This document shows, piece after piece, positions 52,542 to 61,022 of a DNA stretch of 64,000 bases (position 1 is the stretch's first letter; each line of letters starts with the position of its first letter). A program made the translations under genes and the position numbers. The stretch is from HyVt-477 sp965224605. GTDB lineage: Bacteria; Pseudomonadota; Gammaproteobacteria; Thiotrichales; Thiotrichaceae. The notes under the pieces are model-generated. The model saw only the letters and a program-made list of their open reading frames with translations, had not been told where the DNA came from and searched no databases. The DNA lies in the NCBI GenBank assembly GCA_965224605.1, contig CBDCZP010000017.1, forward strand, positions 25,890 to 89,889, in the 5' to 3' direction.

Positions 52542-54339
52542 AGCAAACCAAAACATACGTAATTTCTCTATTATCGCGCATATTGACCACGGGAAATCGA
52601 CGCTATCTGACCGATTTATCCAGCAATGTGGTGGTCTTTCTGATCGTGAAATGGATAACCAGGTGCTTGATTCAATGGATATTGAGCGTGAGCGTGGAAT
52701 AACCATCAAAGCACAAAGCGTTTCTTTGGACTATCATGCTAAAGATGGTGAAACGTATCGTCTCAACTTCATTGATACTCCTGGACACGTTGATTTTTCC
52801 TATGAAGTCTCGAGGTCATTAGCTGCGTGTGAAGGTGCGCTATTAGTCGTTGATGCATCTCAAGGAGTTGAAGCACAAAGCGTAGCCAACTGTTACACAG
52901 CAATTGAGCTTGATCTGGAAGTCGTACCGGTACTGAATAAAATTGATTTGCCTGCTGCTGATGTTGATCGGGTCAGTCAGGAAATTGAAGAAATTATCGG
53001 TCTTGATGCGACAGATGCCATACATTGCAGTGCTAAAACTGGCATCGGGATTGTCGATCTTTTAGAGCAGTTAGTCGAGCGTATTCCGCCACCAAAAGGT
53101 GATGTAGACGCACCGCTTAAAGCCTTGATTATTGACTCATGGTTCGACAATTATCTAGGTGTTGTTGTATTGGTGCGTGTGTTTGAAGGCAAGCTGAAGA
53201 GAAAACAAAAAGTACGTGCGATGTCTACAGGAGATGACTTTCTGGTTGAAAGGCTGGGCATCTACACTCCTAAAGCACATGATCAAGAATCACTCGAAGC
53301 GGGTGATGTCGGGTTTATTATCGCTGGGATTAAAGACTTGGATGGAGCTAAAGTGGGCGACACCTTCACTTTGGCTCAAAACCCTGCTGATGAAGCACTA
53401 GAAGGTTTCAAAGAAGTTCAACCCCGTGTCTTCGCTGGTGTCTACCCGGTCAGTTCAGACGATTATGAAAACCTGCGTGATGCACTTATCAAGCTAAAAC
53501 TCAACGATGCTTCGTTACATTATGAGCCGGAAACCTCACAAGCCCTTGGCTTCGGTTTCCGTTGTGGTTTCCTCGGTATGCTACACATGGAGATTATTCA
53601 GGAGCGACTTGAGCGTGAGTATGATCTTGACTTAATCACCACGGCACCAACGGTTATCTACGAAATAGAACAAACCGATGGCAAGGTTTACAACATCCAC
53701 AACCCATCAGGTCTACCAGCGGTTAACAAGATCGCAGAAATCCGTGAACCCATAATACTTGGCACCATTATGGTTCCGAATGAATACGTCGGCAACGTGA
53801 TCAAGCTGTGTATTGAAAAACGCGGCGTGCAAAAACAAATGCAGTATTTGGGTAATCAGGTTACCTTGGTATATGAATTACCACTTAGCGAGGTAGTTTT
53901 AGACTTCTTTGACAGGTTGAAATCAGTCAGCCGTGGCTATGCTTCGTTCGATTATGAGATGGATCGTTTCCAAGTCGCGGACTTGGTTAAACTGGATATC
54001 TTAATCAATAGTGAGCCAGTCGACGCGCTGTCTTTGATTGTGCATAGAGAAATTGCAGACTACAAAGGTCGTGATCTTGCCGCTAAGATGAAAAAAATCA
54101 TACCCCGACAAATGTTTGATGTAGCAATTCAAGCAGCGATTGGCACTAATATTATTGCCAGGACTAACGTGAAAGCGCTACGCAAAAATGTAACAGCCAA
54201 ATGTTATGGTGGTGATATATCCAGAAAACGTAAATTACTTGAAAAGCAAAAAGCGGGTAAAAAGCGTATGAAACAAGTGGGTAGTGTTGAGATACCCCAA
54301 GAAGCCTTCCTTGCCGTACTTAGAGTAGATGACAAGTGA
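52534..54339 (+). CDS. lepA: Elongation factor 4 (LepA)
   Basis: LepA is a ribosome-bound GTPase that back-translocates or aids 30S assembly. This 601-aa protein has G1 IIAHIDHGKSTLSDR, G2 ERERGITIKAQ, G3 DTPGHVDFSYEV, G4 PVLNKIDL and G5 CSAKTGIG, then FGFRCGFLGMLHMEIIQER and the LepA-specific C-terminal region (AAIGTNIIARTNVKALRKNV, then CYGGDISRKRKLLEKQKAGK). ATG at 52534 overlaps the upstream glutaredoxin-like gene. lepB lies 42 nt downstream, the conserved lepA-lepB order. Confidence 0.98.
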   Translation: MGEANQNIRNFSIIAHIDHGKSTLSDRFIQQCGGLSDREMDNQVLDSMDIERERGITIKAQSVSLDYHAKDGETYRLNFIDTPGHVDFSYEVSRSLAACEGALLVVDASQGVEAQSVANCYTAIELDLEVVPVLNKIDLPAADVDRVSQEIEEIIGLDATDAIHCSAKTGIGIVDLLEQLVERIPPPKGDVDAPLKALIIDSWFDNYLGVVVLVRVFEGKLKRKQKVRAMSTGDDFLVERLGIYTPKAHDQESLEAGDVGFIIAGIKDLDGAKVGDTFTLAQNPADEALEGFKEVQPRVFAGVYPVSSDDYENLRDALIKLKLNDASLHYEPETSQALGFGFRCGFLGMLHMEIIQERLEREYDLDLITTAPTVIYEIEQTDGKVYNIHNPSGLPAVNKIAEIREPIILGTIMVPNEYVGNVIKLCIEKRGVQKQMQYLGNQVTLVYELPLSEVVLDFFDRLKSVSRGYASFDYEMDRFQVADLVKLDILINSEPVDALSLIVHREIADYKGRDLAAKMKKIIPRQMFDVAIQAAIGTNIIARTNVKALRKNVTAKCYGGDISRKRKLLEKQKAGKKRMKQVGSVEIPQEAFLAVLRVDDK

Positions 54340-54381
54340 TCCTAAACCCTCAATTGACCTCTTCAAAGAGATAATAAAAGT

Positions 54382-55185
54382 ATGACGGAAAAATTTTATT
54401 TAGACCTTGAGTTTTGGTTGGTATTCATAACCTTCCTGACGGGAGCTATCTGGTTAGTGTATTGGTTATTGAACTTGAAGAGAGGCAAGAATACAAAGGA
54501 CACAAAAAAAGACGAACCGGTTATTGTTGAATATGCAAAATCTTTTTTCCCCGTGTTGCTTTTAGTGGTCTTTCTAAGATCATTTGTAGCAGAACCCTTT
54601 CGTATCCCGTCTGGTTCTATGATGCCGACTTTAGAAGTGGGTGATTTTATTCTAGTGAATAAATTTGCCTATGGAGTGAGATTGCCCGTATTCAGGACGA
54701 AAATATTTTCTAACAATGATCCTAAAAGAGGGGATGTTTTTGTCTTCCGTTATCCAGATCGTCCCTGGCAGAATTTTATCAAGCGTGTTGTTGGGGTGCC
54801 CGGTGATATCATTCGGTGGCAAGCTGATAAACTTTACATAAATGGCCAACTAGTGATCAATGAAGAAACAGGCGATTACGATGCAGTTGACCAGAGTGGG
54901 GATAAAAGGGATGCCAGACGTCATAAAGAAGACCTTATGGGGGTCGAACATGATATTATTTTTTATCCTCAGTATTACAAGGATTTCGACCAAAGCAGAG
55001 AAATAACAGTTCCTGAAGGGAAATACTTTGCGATGGGCGATAATCGTTTTGGTAGTCACGATAGCCGTTTTTGGGGGTTTGTCCCCGAAGAGAACTTAGT
55101 GGGTAAGGCGATGATTATCTGGATGCACTATGCTGGAAACAATGACGGTATAGAGTTGTCAAGAATAGGGACGAGTATTCATTAA
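54382..55185 (+). CDS. lepB: Signal peptidase I
   Basis: LepB removes signal peptides on the outer face of the inner membrane. It has two N-terminal TM segments (LVFITFLTGAIWLVYWLL and SFFPVLLLVVFLRSFVAEPF). The catalytic Ser is in RIPSGSMMPTL (Ser79), the Lys is in FIKRVVGVPGDI (Lys134), and box E is FAMGDNRFGSHDSRFWGFVP. The 267-aa length is normal. It is the second gene in the lepA run and provides secreted-protein processing for the envelope. Confidence 0.96.
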   Translation: MTEKFYLDLEFWLVFITFLTGAIWLVYWLLNLKRGKNTKDTKKDEPVIVEYAKSFFPVLLLVVFLRSFVAEPFRIPSGSMMPTLEVGDFILVNKFAYGVRLPVFRTKIFSNNDPKRGDVFVFRYPDRPWQNFIKRVVGVPGDIIRWQADKLYINGQLVINEETGDYDAVDQSGDKRDARRHKEDLMGVEHDIIFYPQYYKDFDQSREITVPEGKYFAMGDNRFGSHDSRFWGFVPEENLVGKAMIIWMHYAGNNDGIELSRIGTSIH

Positions 55186-55311
55186 ACGCTGTATCTTGCT
55201 TCACTTATATCTCTGCATAAGTCTAACTCGAAGAAAACGACTGAGCAAACATTGAGCGAAACTTAAGCATATGAGCTGTCAATAATAATTAAAATAATGA
55301 GACACATTAAA

Positions 55312-55695
55312 ATGAATAAAAGAAAACAGAAAGGTGCTACCTTTGTTTCCTGGATGATAGGGATTGCCATTTCTCTATTTTTATTTGTTACAGGTATAAA
55401 AATAATGCCCGTCTATCTGGAGTACCATACTATTAAAGGCATGGTCGATGAGTTAGCTACACATCCTGATGCCAAGAGTGCCAATAAGCGTACTATACGT
55501 TCTGCGCTTGAAAAACGCCTGAATATCAATTCGCTTGATAAGCACTTGTCAGCCAAGAATTTTGATATTGTGCGCATAAAAGGTAGTAACAAACGCAAAG
55601 AAATTACCGTAAAGTACGAAGTTAGAAAGCCATGGGTTGCAAATCTTGATTTTATTGCAACCTTTGATTACGCCAAAGAGATAGGTATTGATTAA
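55312..55695 (+). CDS. DUF4845 protein
   Basis: This 127-aa protein, of the kind always found between lepB and rnc in gammaproteobacteria, has a basic N-terminus (NKRKQKGATFVSW), one TM segment (MIGIAISLFLFVTGIKIMPV), and a soluble periplasmic part with LATHPDAKSANKRTIRSALE and FDIVRIKGSNKRKEI. The start 'KGATF' resembles type IV pilin-like N-termini. I chose ATG at 55312; an ATG at 55297 is also in frame. The function is not known. rnc overlaps its end by 8 nt. Confidence 0.85.
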   Translation: MNKRKQKGATFVSWMIGIAISLFLFVTGIKIMPVYLEYHTIKGMVDELATHPDAKSANKRTIRSALEKRLNINSLDKHLSAKNFDIVRIKGSNKRKEITVKYEVRKPWVANLDFIATFDYAKEIGID

Positions 55696-56356
55696 ACTTA
55701 CTAAATTACTTGATCATGCATTTATGGGTACGGATAACTTTGTCCGTGCCATTACTCATCGTAGCGCAGGAAGTCGGCACAATGAGCGACTCGAATTCCT
55801 AGGGGACAGTGTGCTAGGTGTGGTTATTACTAACCAACTTTATACCTCCCTTCCCAATGCAAGTGAAGGCTACTTGAGTAGACTCAGAGCTTCATTAGTT
55901 AACGCAGATACACTCGCCCAAATAGGTAAAGAAATTTCCTTGGGTGATTTTATCAAATTAGGACCAGGGGAGCTGCGTTCTGGCGGTCATCGTAGAAGCT
56001 CAATCATCGCTGATGCGGTTGAAGCAGTTATTGCTAGTGTGTATTTGGAAAAAGGTATTAAAGAAGCCGAAGTCTTTATTCTAAAACTTTATGAAGGGCG
56101 CCTTGATGTCGATTTGTTACCGACAGAGCATGCGCTTAAAGACCCTAAAAGCCGTTTACAAGAATTATTACAAACCAATGGCTACGACATTCCTAAATAC
56201 CAGTTGCTACAAGTCACAGGTGAGGCGCACAAACAAGAATTCAAGGCGGAATGCTATATTGAAAGTCTCAACATTCGCACGGAGGGCAATGCGCGCAGTC
56301 GCCGTAAAGCTGAGCAGCAAGCGGCTGAAATTGCGCATCAGCAGGTCAAGCTATGA
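55688..56356 (+). CDS. rnc: Ribonuclease III
   Basis: RNase III cuts double-stranded RNA in rRNA and mRNA processing. This 222-aa protein has the endonuclease motif HNERLEFLGDSVLGVVI and DAVEAVIASVYLEKG (metal-binding Asp/Glu), and a C-terminal dsRNA-binding domain starting DPKSRLQELLQTNGYD and ending RRKAEQQAAEIAHQQ. It starts with TTG at 55688; the next ATG would remove the first helix. AGAG lies about 7 nt upstream. It overlaps DUF4845 (8 nt) and era (4 nt). Confidence 0.95.
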   Translation: MIKLTKLLDHAFMGTDNFVRAITHRSAGSRHNERLEFLGDSVLGVVITNQLYTSLPNASEGYLSRLRASLVNADTLAQIGKEISLGDFIKLGPGELRSGGHRRSSIIADAVEAVIASVYLEKGIKEAEVFILKLYEGRLDVDLLPTEHALKDPKSRLQELLQTNGYDIPKYQLLQVTGEAHKQEFKAECYIESLNIRTEGNARSRRKAEQQAAEIAHQQVKL

Positions 56357-57285
56357 CTAAACAAAAAAAACGTTGTGGTTATGTTTCTATCATCGGCCAT
56401 CCAAATGTGGGTAAATCTACTCTACTCAACTTGTTGGTGGGATACAAAATATCGGCGATTGCCAATAAGCCACAAACAACACGCACCAATTTACGCGGCA
56501 TTGTTACTAAAAATAATACTAAAAATAACTTTCAGCTCATCATTACAGATACCCCGGGCATTCATCAACGTTCGGGCAATGCACTCAATCAGGTACTCAA
56601 CAAAGAAGCAGTGGCCTCGTTGGAACAAGCCGATGCGATTGTGATGATGGTCGAGGCAGGTAGGTGGACGGGCGAAGATGATTTGGTCGTATTACGATTA
56701 AAAGAGGTTACTTGTCCCGTTTTTCTGCTGGTTAATAAAATTGATACGGTTAAACCCAAAGAAAAGCTACTGGCTTATCTTCAGGAAGTCAGTGCAAAGC
56801 GACATTTTGAAGAGATTTTCCCCGTTTCAGCAACAAAGCAAATTAATACGGATATATTCCTTGAAAAGCTTGTGAATTATTTGCCCGAAGGTGATTTTAT
56901 TTACCCGGAGGACTACATTACGGATCAACCTGTAAAGTCGATCTGTAGTGAGTTAATTCGTGAACAACTCGTATTGTACCTCCATCAAGAGATGCCATAT
57001 ACAACCGCTGTTGATATCGAAAAATATGAAGAAACCGATAAACTAACGACCATTAGCGCTACTATCTGGGTTGGTAAAAAAGGTCAAAAAGGGATTGTCA
57101 TCGGCAAAAAGGGGGTGACTCTAAAACGCATTGGAAGTTCTGCCAGAATCTCATTGGAAGAATTCCTTGATATGAAAGTGATGCTTAAGTTGTGGGTGAA
57201 AGTTGAAGAAAACTGGCAGAATAATCCACGACATCTTAGTGAGCTGGGGATCGTTTCTGGAACTTCTATTGATCATTTAAAATAG
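56353..57285 (+). CDS. era: GTPase Era
   Basis: Era binds 16S rRNA and helps 30S maturation. This 310-aa protein has G1 SIIGHPNVGKSTLLNLL, the switch region NKPQTTRTNLRGIVT, G3 DTPGIHQ, G4 VNKIDTV, and a C-terminal KH domain with GKKGQKGIVIGKKGVTLKRI (the GxxG loop GKKG). A Lys-rich N-terminus (TKQKKRCG) precedes it. ATG overlaps the rnc stop by 4 nt. Length and order rnc-era-recO are standard. Confidence 0.97.
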   Translation: MTKQKKRCGYVSIIGHPNVGKSTLLNLLVGYKISAIANKPQTTRTNLRGIVTKNNTKNNFQLIITDTPGIHQRSGNALNQVLNKEAVASLEQADAIVMMVEAGRWTGEDDLVVLRLKEVTCPVFLLVNKIDTVKPKEKLLAYLQEVSAKRHFEEIFPVSATKQINTDIFLEKLVNYLPEGDFIYPEDYITDQPVKSICSELIREQLVLYLHQEMPYTTAVDIEKYEETDKLTTISATIWVGKKGQKGIVIGKKGVTLKRIGSSARISLEEFLDMKVMLKLWVKVEENWQNNPRHLSELGIVSGTSIDHLK

Positions 57286-57296
57286 AAATATCATTT

Positions 57297-57992
57297 ATGG
57301 ATACTGGATTTATCCTAAATCGTCGCCCCTTCCGTGATAACAGTCTGTTGGTAGATTTCCTCACCAAAGAATCAGGGCGTATTACCTGCATTGCTCGTGT
57401 CGCAAAAAAACGCGGGAAAATTATGGCAGGCACCTTAGAACCTTTCAGACAACTGCGCATAGAATGGATCGGCAAAGGAGAAGTACAAACGTTAACACTA
57501 GCCGAAGAGCAGGGCAGGTATCGCGTTCCAGTGACTGAGCTTTGTAAAGCACTCTACCTAAATGAGCTTATTCTTAAACTGGTTCCCAAACATGCGCCTG
57601 TCGAAGAAGTTTTCTACAGCTATCAACAAGCTATTCAGCAAATCACCGAACAAACCACAGCGCTAGCAGATTGCGAGATGAATATACTTGAAACCTTAGG
57701 CTATTCATTTCGATACATTCAAGATTTGCAATCCGGTACAGTACAAGAGCAGGGTAGCTACCGGTATTCAACAGATAGCGGACTGTCTTTGCATCAGCAA
57801 CAGGAGTTTCAGGCACAAGGTATGACAGAAAAAGGTGTAGCCATTTCAGGCAAACTATTAATAAAGCTCAATGAACGTAGTACACTGGATGTGAATGATC
57901 AGCAAGAACTACGTATTTTTTTAAACCAGCTGATAGATATATTGTTAGCAGGGAAGAAACTTAACTCAAGGAAGCTCGCTTTTGGATACTAG
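57297..57992 (+). CDS. recO: DNA repair protein RecO
   Basis: RecO helps load RecA on SSB-coated gaps. This 231-aa protein has the OB-fold N-terminus GFILNRRPFRDNSLLVDFLT, RITCIARVAKKRGKIMAGTL and EPFRQLRIEWIGKGEVQTL, then a helical C-domain (YLNELILKLVPKHAPVEEVF). It lacks the four-Cys zinc motif seen in some Gram-positive RecO proteins, as in E. coli. The gap to era is 11 nt. Its end overlaps pdxJ by 11 nt. Confidence 0.95.
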   Translation: MDTGFILNRRPFRDNSLLVDFLTKESGRITCIARVAKKRGKIMAGTLEPFRQLRIEWIGKGEVQTLTLAEEQGRYRVPVTELCKALYLNELILKLVPKHAPVEEVFYSYQQAIQQITEQTTALADCEMNILETLGYSFRYIQDLQSGTVQEQGSYRYSTDSGLSLHQQQEFQAQGMTEKGVAISGKLLIKLNERSTLDVNDQQELRIFLNQLIDILLAGKKLNSRKLAFGY

Positions 57993-58728
57993 CCTCAATA
58001 CTAAGACATTAGAACTTGGTTTTAATATCGATCATATTATTAATATCCGGCAGGCACGGTTTACGCCTTATCCTGATTTATTGGAAACGATTAAAACCGT
58101 GGAAGCCGCGGGTGCCGACGCCATTACATTACACTTGCGAGAAGATCGTCGCCATATTCAAGATGCTGATGTGTATCTGGTTCGGAAACATTGCACTACA
58201 CGCATGAATCTGGAAATGGCGGCTACTGAGGAAATGGTTCAGATTGCGTGTGATGTGCAACCTGATGATTGTTGTGTTGTTCCCGAGAAGCGTGAGGAAT
58301 TAACGACTGAAGGTGGACTGGATATCATCAATCATTTTGAACGAATTAAAAAAACCACACAGTCGCTGAATCAGCAAAATATTAAAGTCTCTTTGTTTAT
58401 CGAGCCCAGTATAGAACATATTCGCAGAGTTCCAGATATAGGCGCTCCTGTCATAGAGTTACATACAGGGACTTATGCCAACGCCAAAGGTGATCAGCAA
58501 AAACATGAACTAGAGCGTATTCAAAAGGCAACAGAGTTCGCTAGTGAACAAGGCATTCAAGTGAATGCCGGCCATGGTCTTGATAATATAAACACCACGG
58601 CTATAGCGGCTATTCCGCAAATACAAGAGCTAAACATAGGACATTATCTTGTTGCTCGCGCTGTATTTGTCGGCATAGAACAAGCTATTAAAGAAATGCA
58701 ACACATAATGGCGACAGCACGCGTGTGA
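57982..58728 (+). CDS. pdxJ: Pyridoxine 5'-phosphate synthase
   Basis: PdxJ condenses 3-amino-2-oxopropyl phosphate with deoxyxylulose 5-phosphate to make pyridoxine phosphate (vitamin B6). This 248-aa TIM barrel has LGFNIDHIINIRQARFTPYP, ITLHLREDRRHIQDADV, MNLEMAATEEM, CVVPEKREELTTEGGLD and VNAGHGLDNINTTAI. It starts with TTG at 57982; no ATG, GTG or other TTG precedes the conserved NIDHI in frame. AAGGA is 9 nt upstream. It is the fourth gene in the rnc run. Confidence 0.96.
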   Translation: MDTSLNTKTLELGFNIDHIINIRQARFTPYPDLLETIKTVEAAGADAITLHLREDRRHIQDADVYLVRKHCTTRMNLEMAATEEMVQIACDVQPDDCCVVPEKREELTTEGGLDIINHFERIKKTTQSLNQQNIKVSLFIEPSIEHIRRVPDIGAPVIELHTGTYANAKGDQQKHELERIQKATEFASEQGIQVNAGHGLDNINTTAIAAIPQIQELNIGHYLVARAVFVGIEQAIKEMQHIMATARV

Positions 58729-59108
58729 ATATCACAGGTATAGGGACGGATATTGTTCAAATAAAGCGCATTGTCACTGCTCTAGAGAAACACGGTACGC
58801 GCTTTGCTGAGCGTATTTTGCATAGCAATGAACTAGAACGATATAACAGCCATAACCAACCAGCCAGTTATTTAGCAAAACGTTTTGCAGCCAAAGAAGC
58901 TGTTGCCAAAGCACTTGGAACAGGTATTGGTCAGCATGTTTCACTCACCGAGATTGAGACTCAAAACGATAGTAATGGAAAACCTGTGATTCAGTATCAC
59001 GGAAGAACAAAGGATTTCACTCTACAACAAGGTATTACACAGAGTTTCCTGAGCTTGGCAGATGAACGTGATTATGCGATAGCTTATGTCATTCTAATCG
59101 GCTCGTAG
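58725..59108 (+). CDS. acpS: Holo-[acyl-carrier-protein] synthase
   Basis: AcpS moves 4'-phosphopantetheine from CoA to acyl carrier protein. This 127-aa protein has ITGIGTDIVQIKRI (Mg2+ Asp8), RFAERILHSNELERY, AKRFAAKEAVAKALGTGIG (Glu near 58) and LSLADERDYAIAYVI. It starts with GTG at 58725, overlapping the pdxJ TGA by 4 nt (GTGA). The end of acpS is 37 nt from cysM. Confidence 0.95.
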   Translation: MNITGIGTDIVQIKRIVTALEKHGTRFAERILHSNELERYNSHNQPASYLAKRFAAKEAVAKALGTGIGQHVSLTEIETQNDSNGKPVIQYHGRTKDFTLQQGITQSFLSLADERDYAIAYVILIGS

Positions 59109-59145
59109 AATATGTTAAAAAAAAGTATTTAAGAGAACAGATTAA

Positions 59146-60039
59146 ATGCAATACCCCACCATAGAATCAACCATTGGAAATACGCCGTTAGTGCGTTTGC
59201 AACGATTGCCTGGCAACACCAGCAATACTATTTTAGTAAAGCTGGAAGGTAACAATCCTGCGGGCTCTGTCAAAGATCGTCCGGCATTGAGCATGATTAA
59301 CCTTGCCGAGCAGCGTAAAACGATTCAACCCGGTGACACTCTCATCGAGGCAACCAGTGGGAACACCGGTATTGCGCTGGCTATGGCAGCCGCGATAAAG
59401 GGCTATCACATGCTGTTGATTATGCCTGATACAATGAGTGAAGAGCGCAGAGCATCCATGAAAGCCTATGGTGCAGAGCTGATATTAGTGTCCAAAGAAG
59501 AGGGCATGGAAGGTGCGCGTGATCTGGCTGAAAATATAGCGAAAGAGGGCAAGGGTATCCTGCTAAATCAGTTTGCCAATGAGGATAATCCTGAAGCGCA
59601 TTATCGCACCACTGGGCCCGAAATATGGCAACAGACTGCTGGCGAGATAACGCACTTTGTCAGTGCCATGGGTACAACAGGCACTATCATGGGAACAGCA
59701 CGTTACTTAAAAGAACAAAATCAGGCAATAACAATCATTGGTGTACAACCGAAAAGTGATGAAGAGTCTATTCCGGGTATTAGACGTTGGCCGGCTGAGT
59801 ATTTACCGAAAATTTTTGATAGCAAACGGGTTGATAAAGAAATGGATGTTACCCAAGATGAAGCTGAAGACACCATGCGATTGCTTGCTAGTAAAGAAGG
59901 TATCTTTGCTGGGGTTTCGTCGGGTGGAGCGGTAGCTGCAGCATTGACCTTGTCAGAGCAAGTCGAAGACGCGACTATTGTGGTCATTATTTGTGATCGG
60001 GGAGATCGCTATATATCAACAGGAGTTTTTCCCGCATGA
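59146..60039 (+). CDS. cysM: Cysteine synthase B
   Basis: CysM makes cysteine from O-acetylserine with sulfide or thiosulfate, using PLP. This 297-aa protein has TIGNTPLVRLQRLP, the PLP Lys in NPAGSVKDRPALSMI (about Lys42), the substrate loop EATSGNTGIALAMAA, VSAMGTTGTIMGTARYLK (phosphate cradle) and FAGVSSGGAVAAAL. The ARYLKEQN and CDRGDRYISTGVF endings fit CysM rather than CysK. It overlaps the next gene by 4 nt. Confidence 0.95.
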   Translation: MQYPTIESTIGNTPLVRLQRLPGNTSNTILVKLEGNNPAGSVKDRPALSMINLAEQRKTIQPGDTLIEATSGNTGIALAMAAAIKGYHMLLIMPDTMSEERRASMKAYGAELILVSKEEGMEGARDLAENIAKEGKGILLNQFANEDNPEAHYRTTGPEIWQQTAGEITHFVSAMGTTGTIMGTARYLKEQNQAITIIGVQPKSDEESIPGIRRWPAEYLPKIFDSKRVDKEMDVTQDEAEDTMRLLASKEGIFAGVSSGGAVAAALTLSEQVEDATIVVIICDRGDRYISTGVFPA

Positions 60040-60746
60040 ATTTTTTAATCTATGCCATTCACACCGTTCCAGATACAGAAACAGGTGCCAGAAAATATAA
60101 TCTGGGTGATCTTGATGACAAGAGTGCACTAAAAGCTATCATGCATTTACATCAACAGTCAGGCAAGGATGAGTTGCCACATTACATGCAGCGTATCGTA
60201 GCTATTTCTACCATATTCAGAGGGGAGGGCGTTACACTGGAAGTTAATTCTTTTGGTGCTGATACGTCAGCGAATACTTCAGCCGTTAACATGGATCCTG
60301 AAGCGCATATGATTAATCAGTTTTTCAAGAGTATCAACACTTACAAGATACCTACTCTTATATCATGGGATTCTATTGGCAATGATATGCCGATCTTGAT
60401 GTATAGATGTCTGAAACATAAAATTCCTGCCACTTTATTGACATCTTCTCATCCTCTTTCTCTAGCCCATGCAATCAGTAACTATCAAGATGAGGCAGCT
60501 ACATCAGTAGAAAATATCATGACTTTGCTTGGGCTTGATTATGTGTCTGCCCTAACAACCAAAGAAGTATGGAAGCATTGGGGCAAATCGAACAGCGAAC
60601 TTATTAAAGAAAACTGTACTTTCAAAGCTTTAAATAGTTACAGAGTTTATCTACGCTACCAACTTATGATAGGTGAAGTTACCCATCAACACTTTGAGCA
60701 TGAAGCTATTCGTATCGAAAGGCTGATGTCAGAACGAATGAGTTAG
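60036..60746 (+). CDS. PolB-like 3'-5' exonuclease homologue, catalytic residues lost
   Basis: This 236-aa protein resembles the predicted 3'-5' exonuclease family related to the PolB exonuclease domain (DnaQ fold), often next to cysM. Family pieces remain: LPHYMQRIVAISTIFRGEG, MINQFFKSINTYKIPTLISW, GNDMPILMYRCLKHKIPATL, LKALNSYRVYLRYQLMIGE-like tail. But the first motif 'FDxETxPD' reads YAIHTVPD (D to A, E to H), the region with 'RYHxxHLDLMD' is missing, and the 'YCxxDVxNTYLVYLRF' Asp reads Lys (ENCTFKALNSYRVYLR). Only the middle Asp in GNDMPIL is kept. It is therefore probably an inactive binding protein. It overlaps cysM by 4 nt. Confidence 0.8.
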   Translation: MNFLIYAIHTVPDTETGARKYNLGDLDDKSALKAIMHLHQQSGKDELPHYMQRIVAISTIFRGEGVTLEVNSFGADTSANTSAVNMDPEAHMINQFFKSINTYKIPTLISWDSIGNDMPILMYRCLKHKIPATLLTSSHPLSLAHAISNYQDEAATSVENIMTLLGLDYVSALTTKEVWKHWGKSNSELIKENCTFKALNSYRVYLRYQLMIGEVTHQHFEHEAIRIERLMSERMS

Positions 60747-61022
60747 TAACCTAGCCTAACCCTGAGCATTCAAAGAATTGTTTATATTGATGGAAATCAA
60801 GTTTTATATTCGGTAAAATGTGCGCGTGCAATATCTTTCAAGAAAACCTCCAAATTCAGGGCAAGCAACTGCGACAATGCTGTCATATTTAGATACTCAT
60901 TTACGTGATGATATTTATACCCCGTTAAGCCCCATTCAAACATACTTATTATTGTAGCTTTGGGTTGAACCGAAAGAAACCACTCGCCTAACCCTCATCA
61001 AATTAACCGCTAGAGACAAAAA

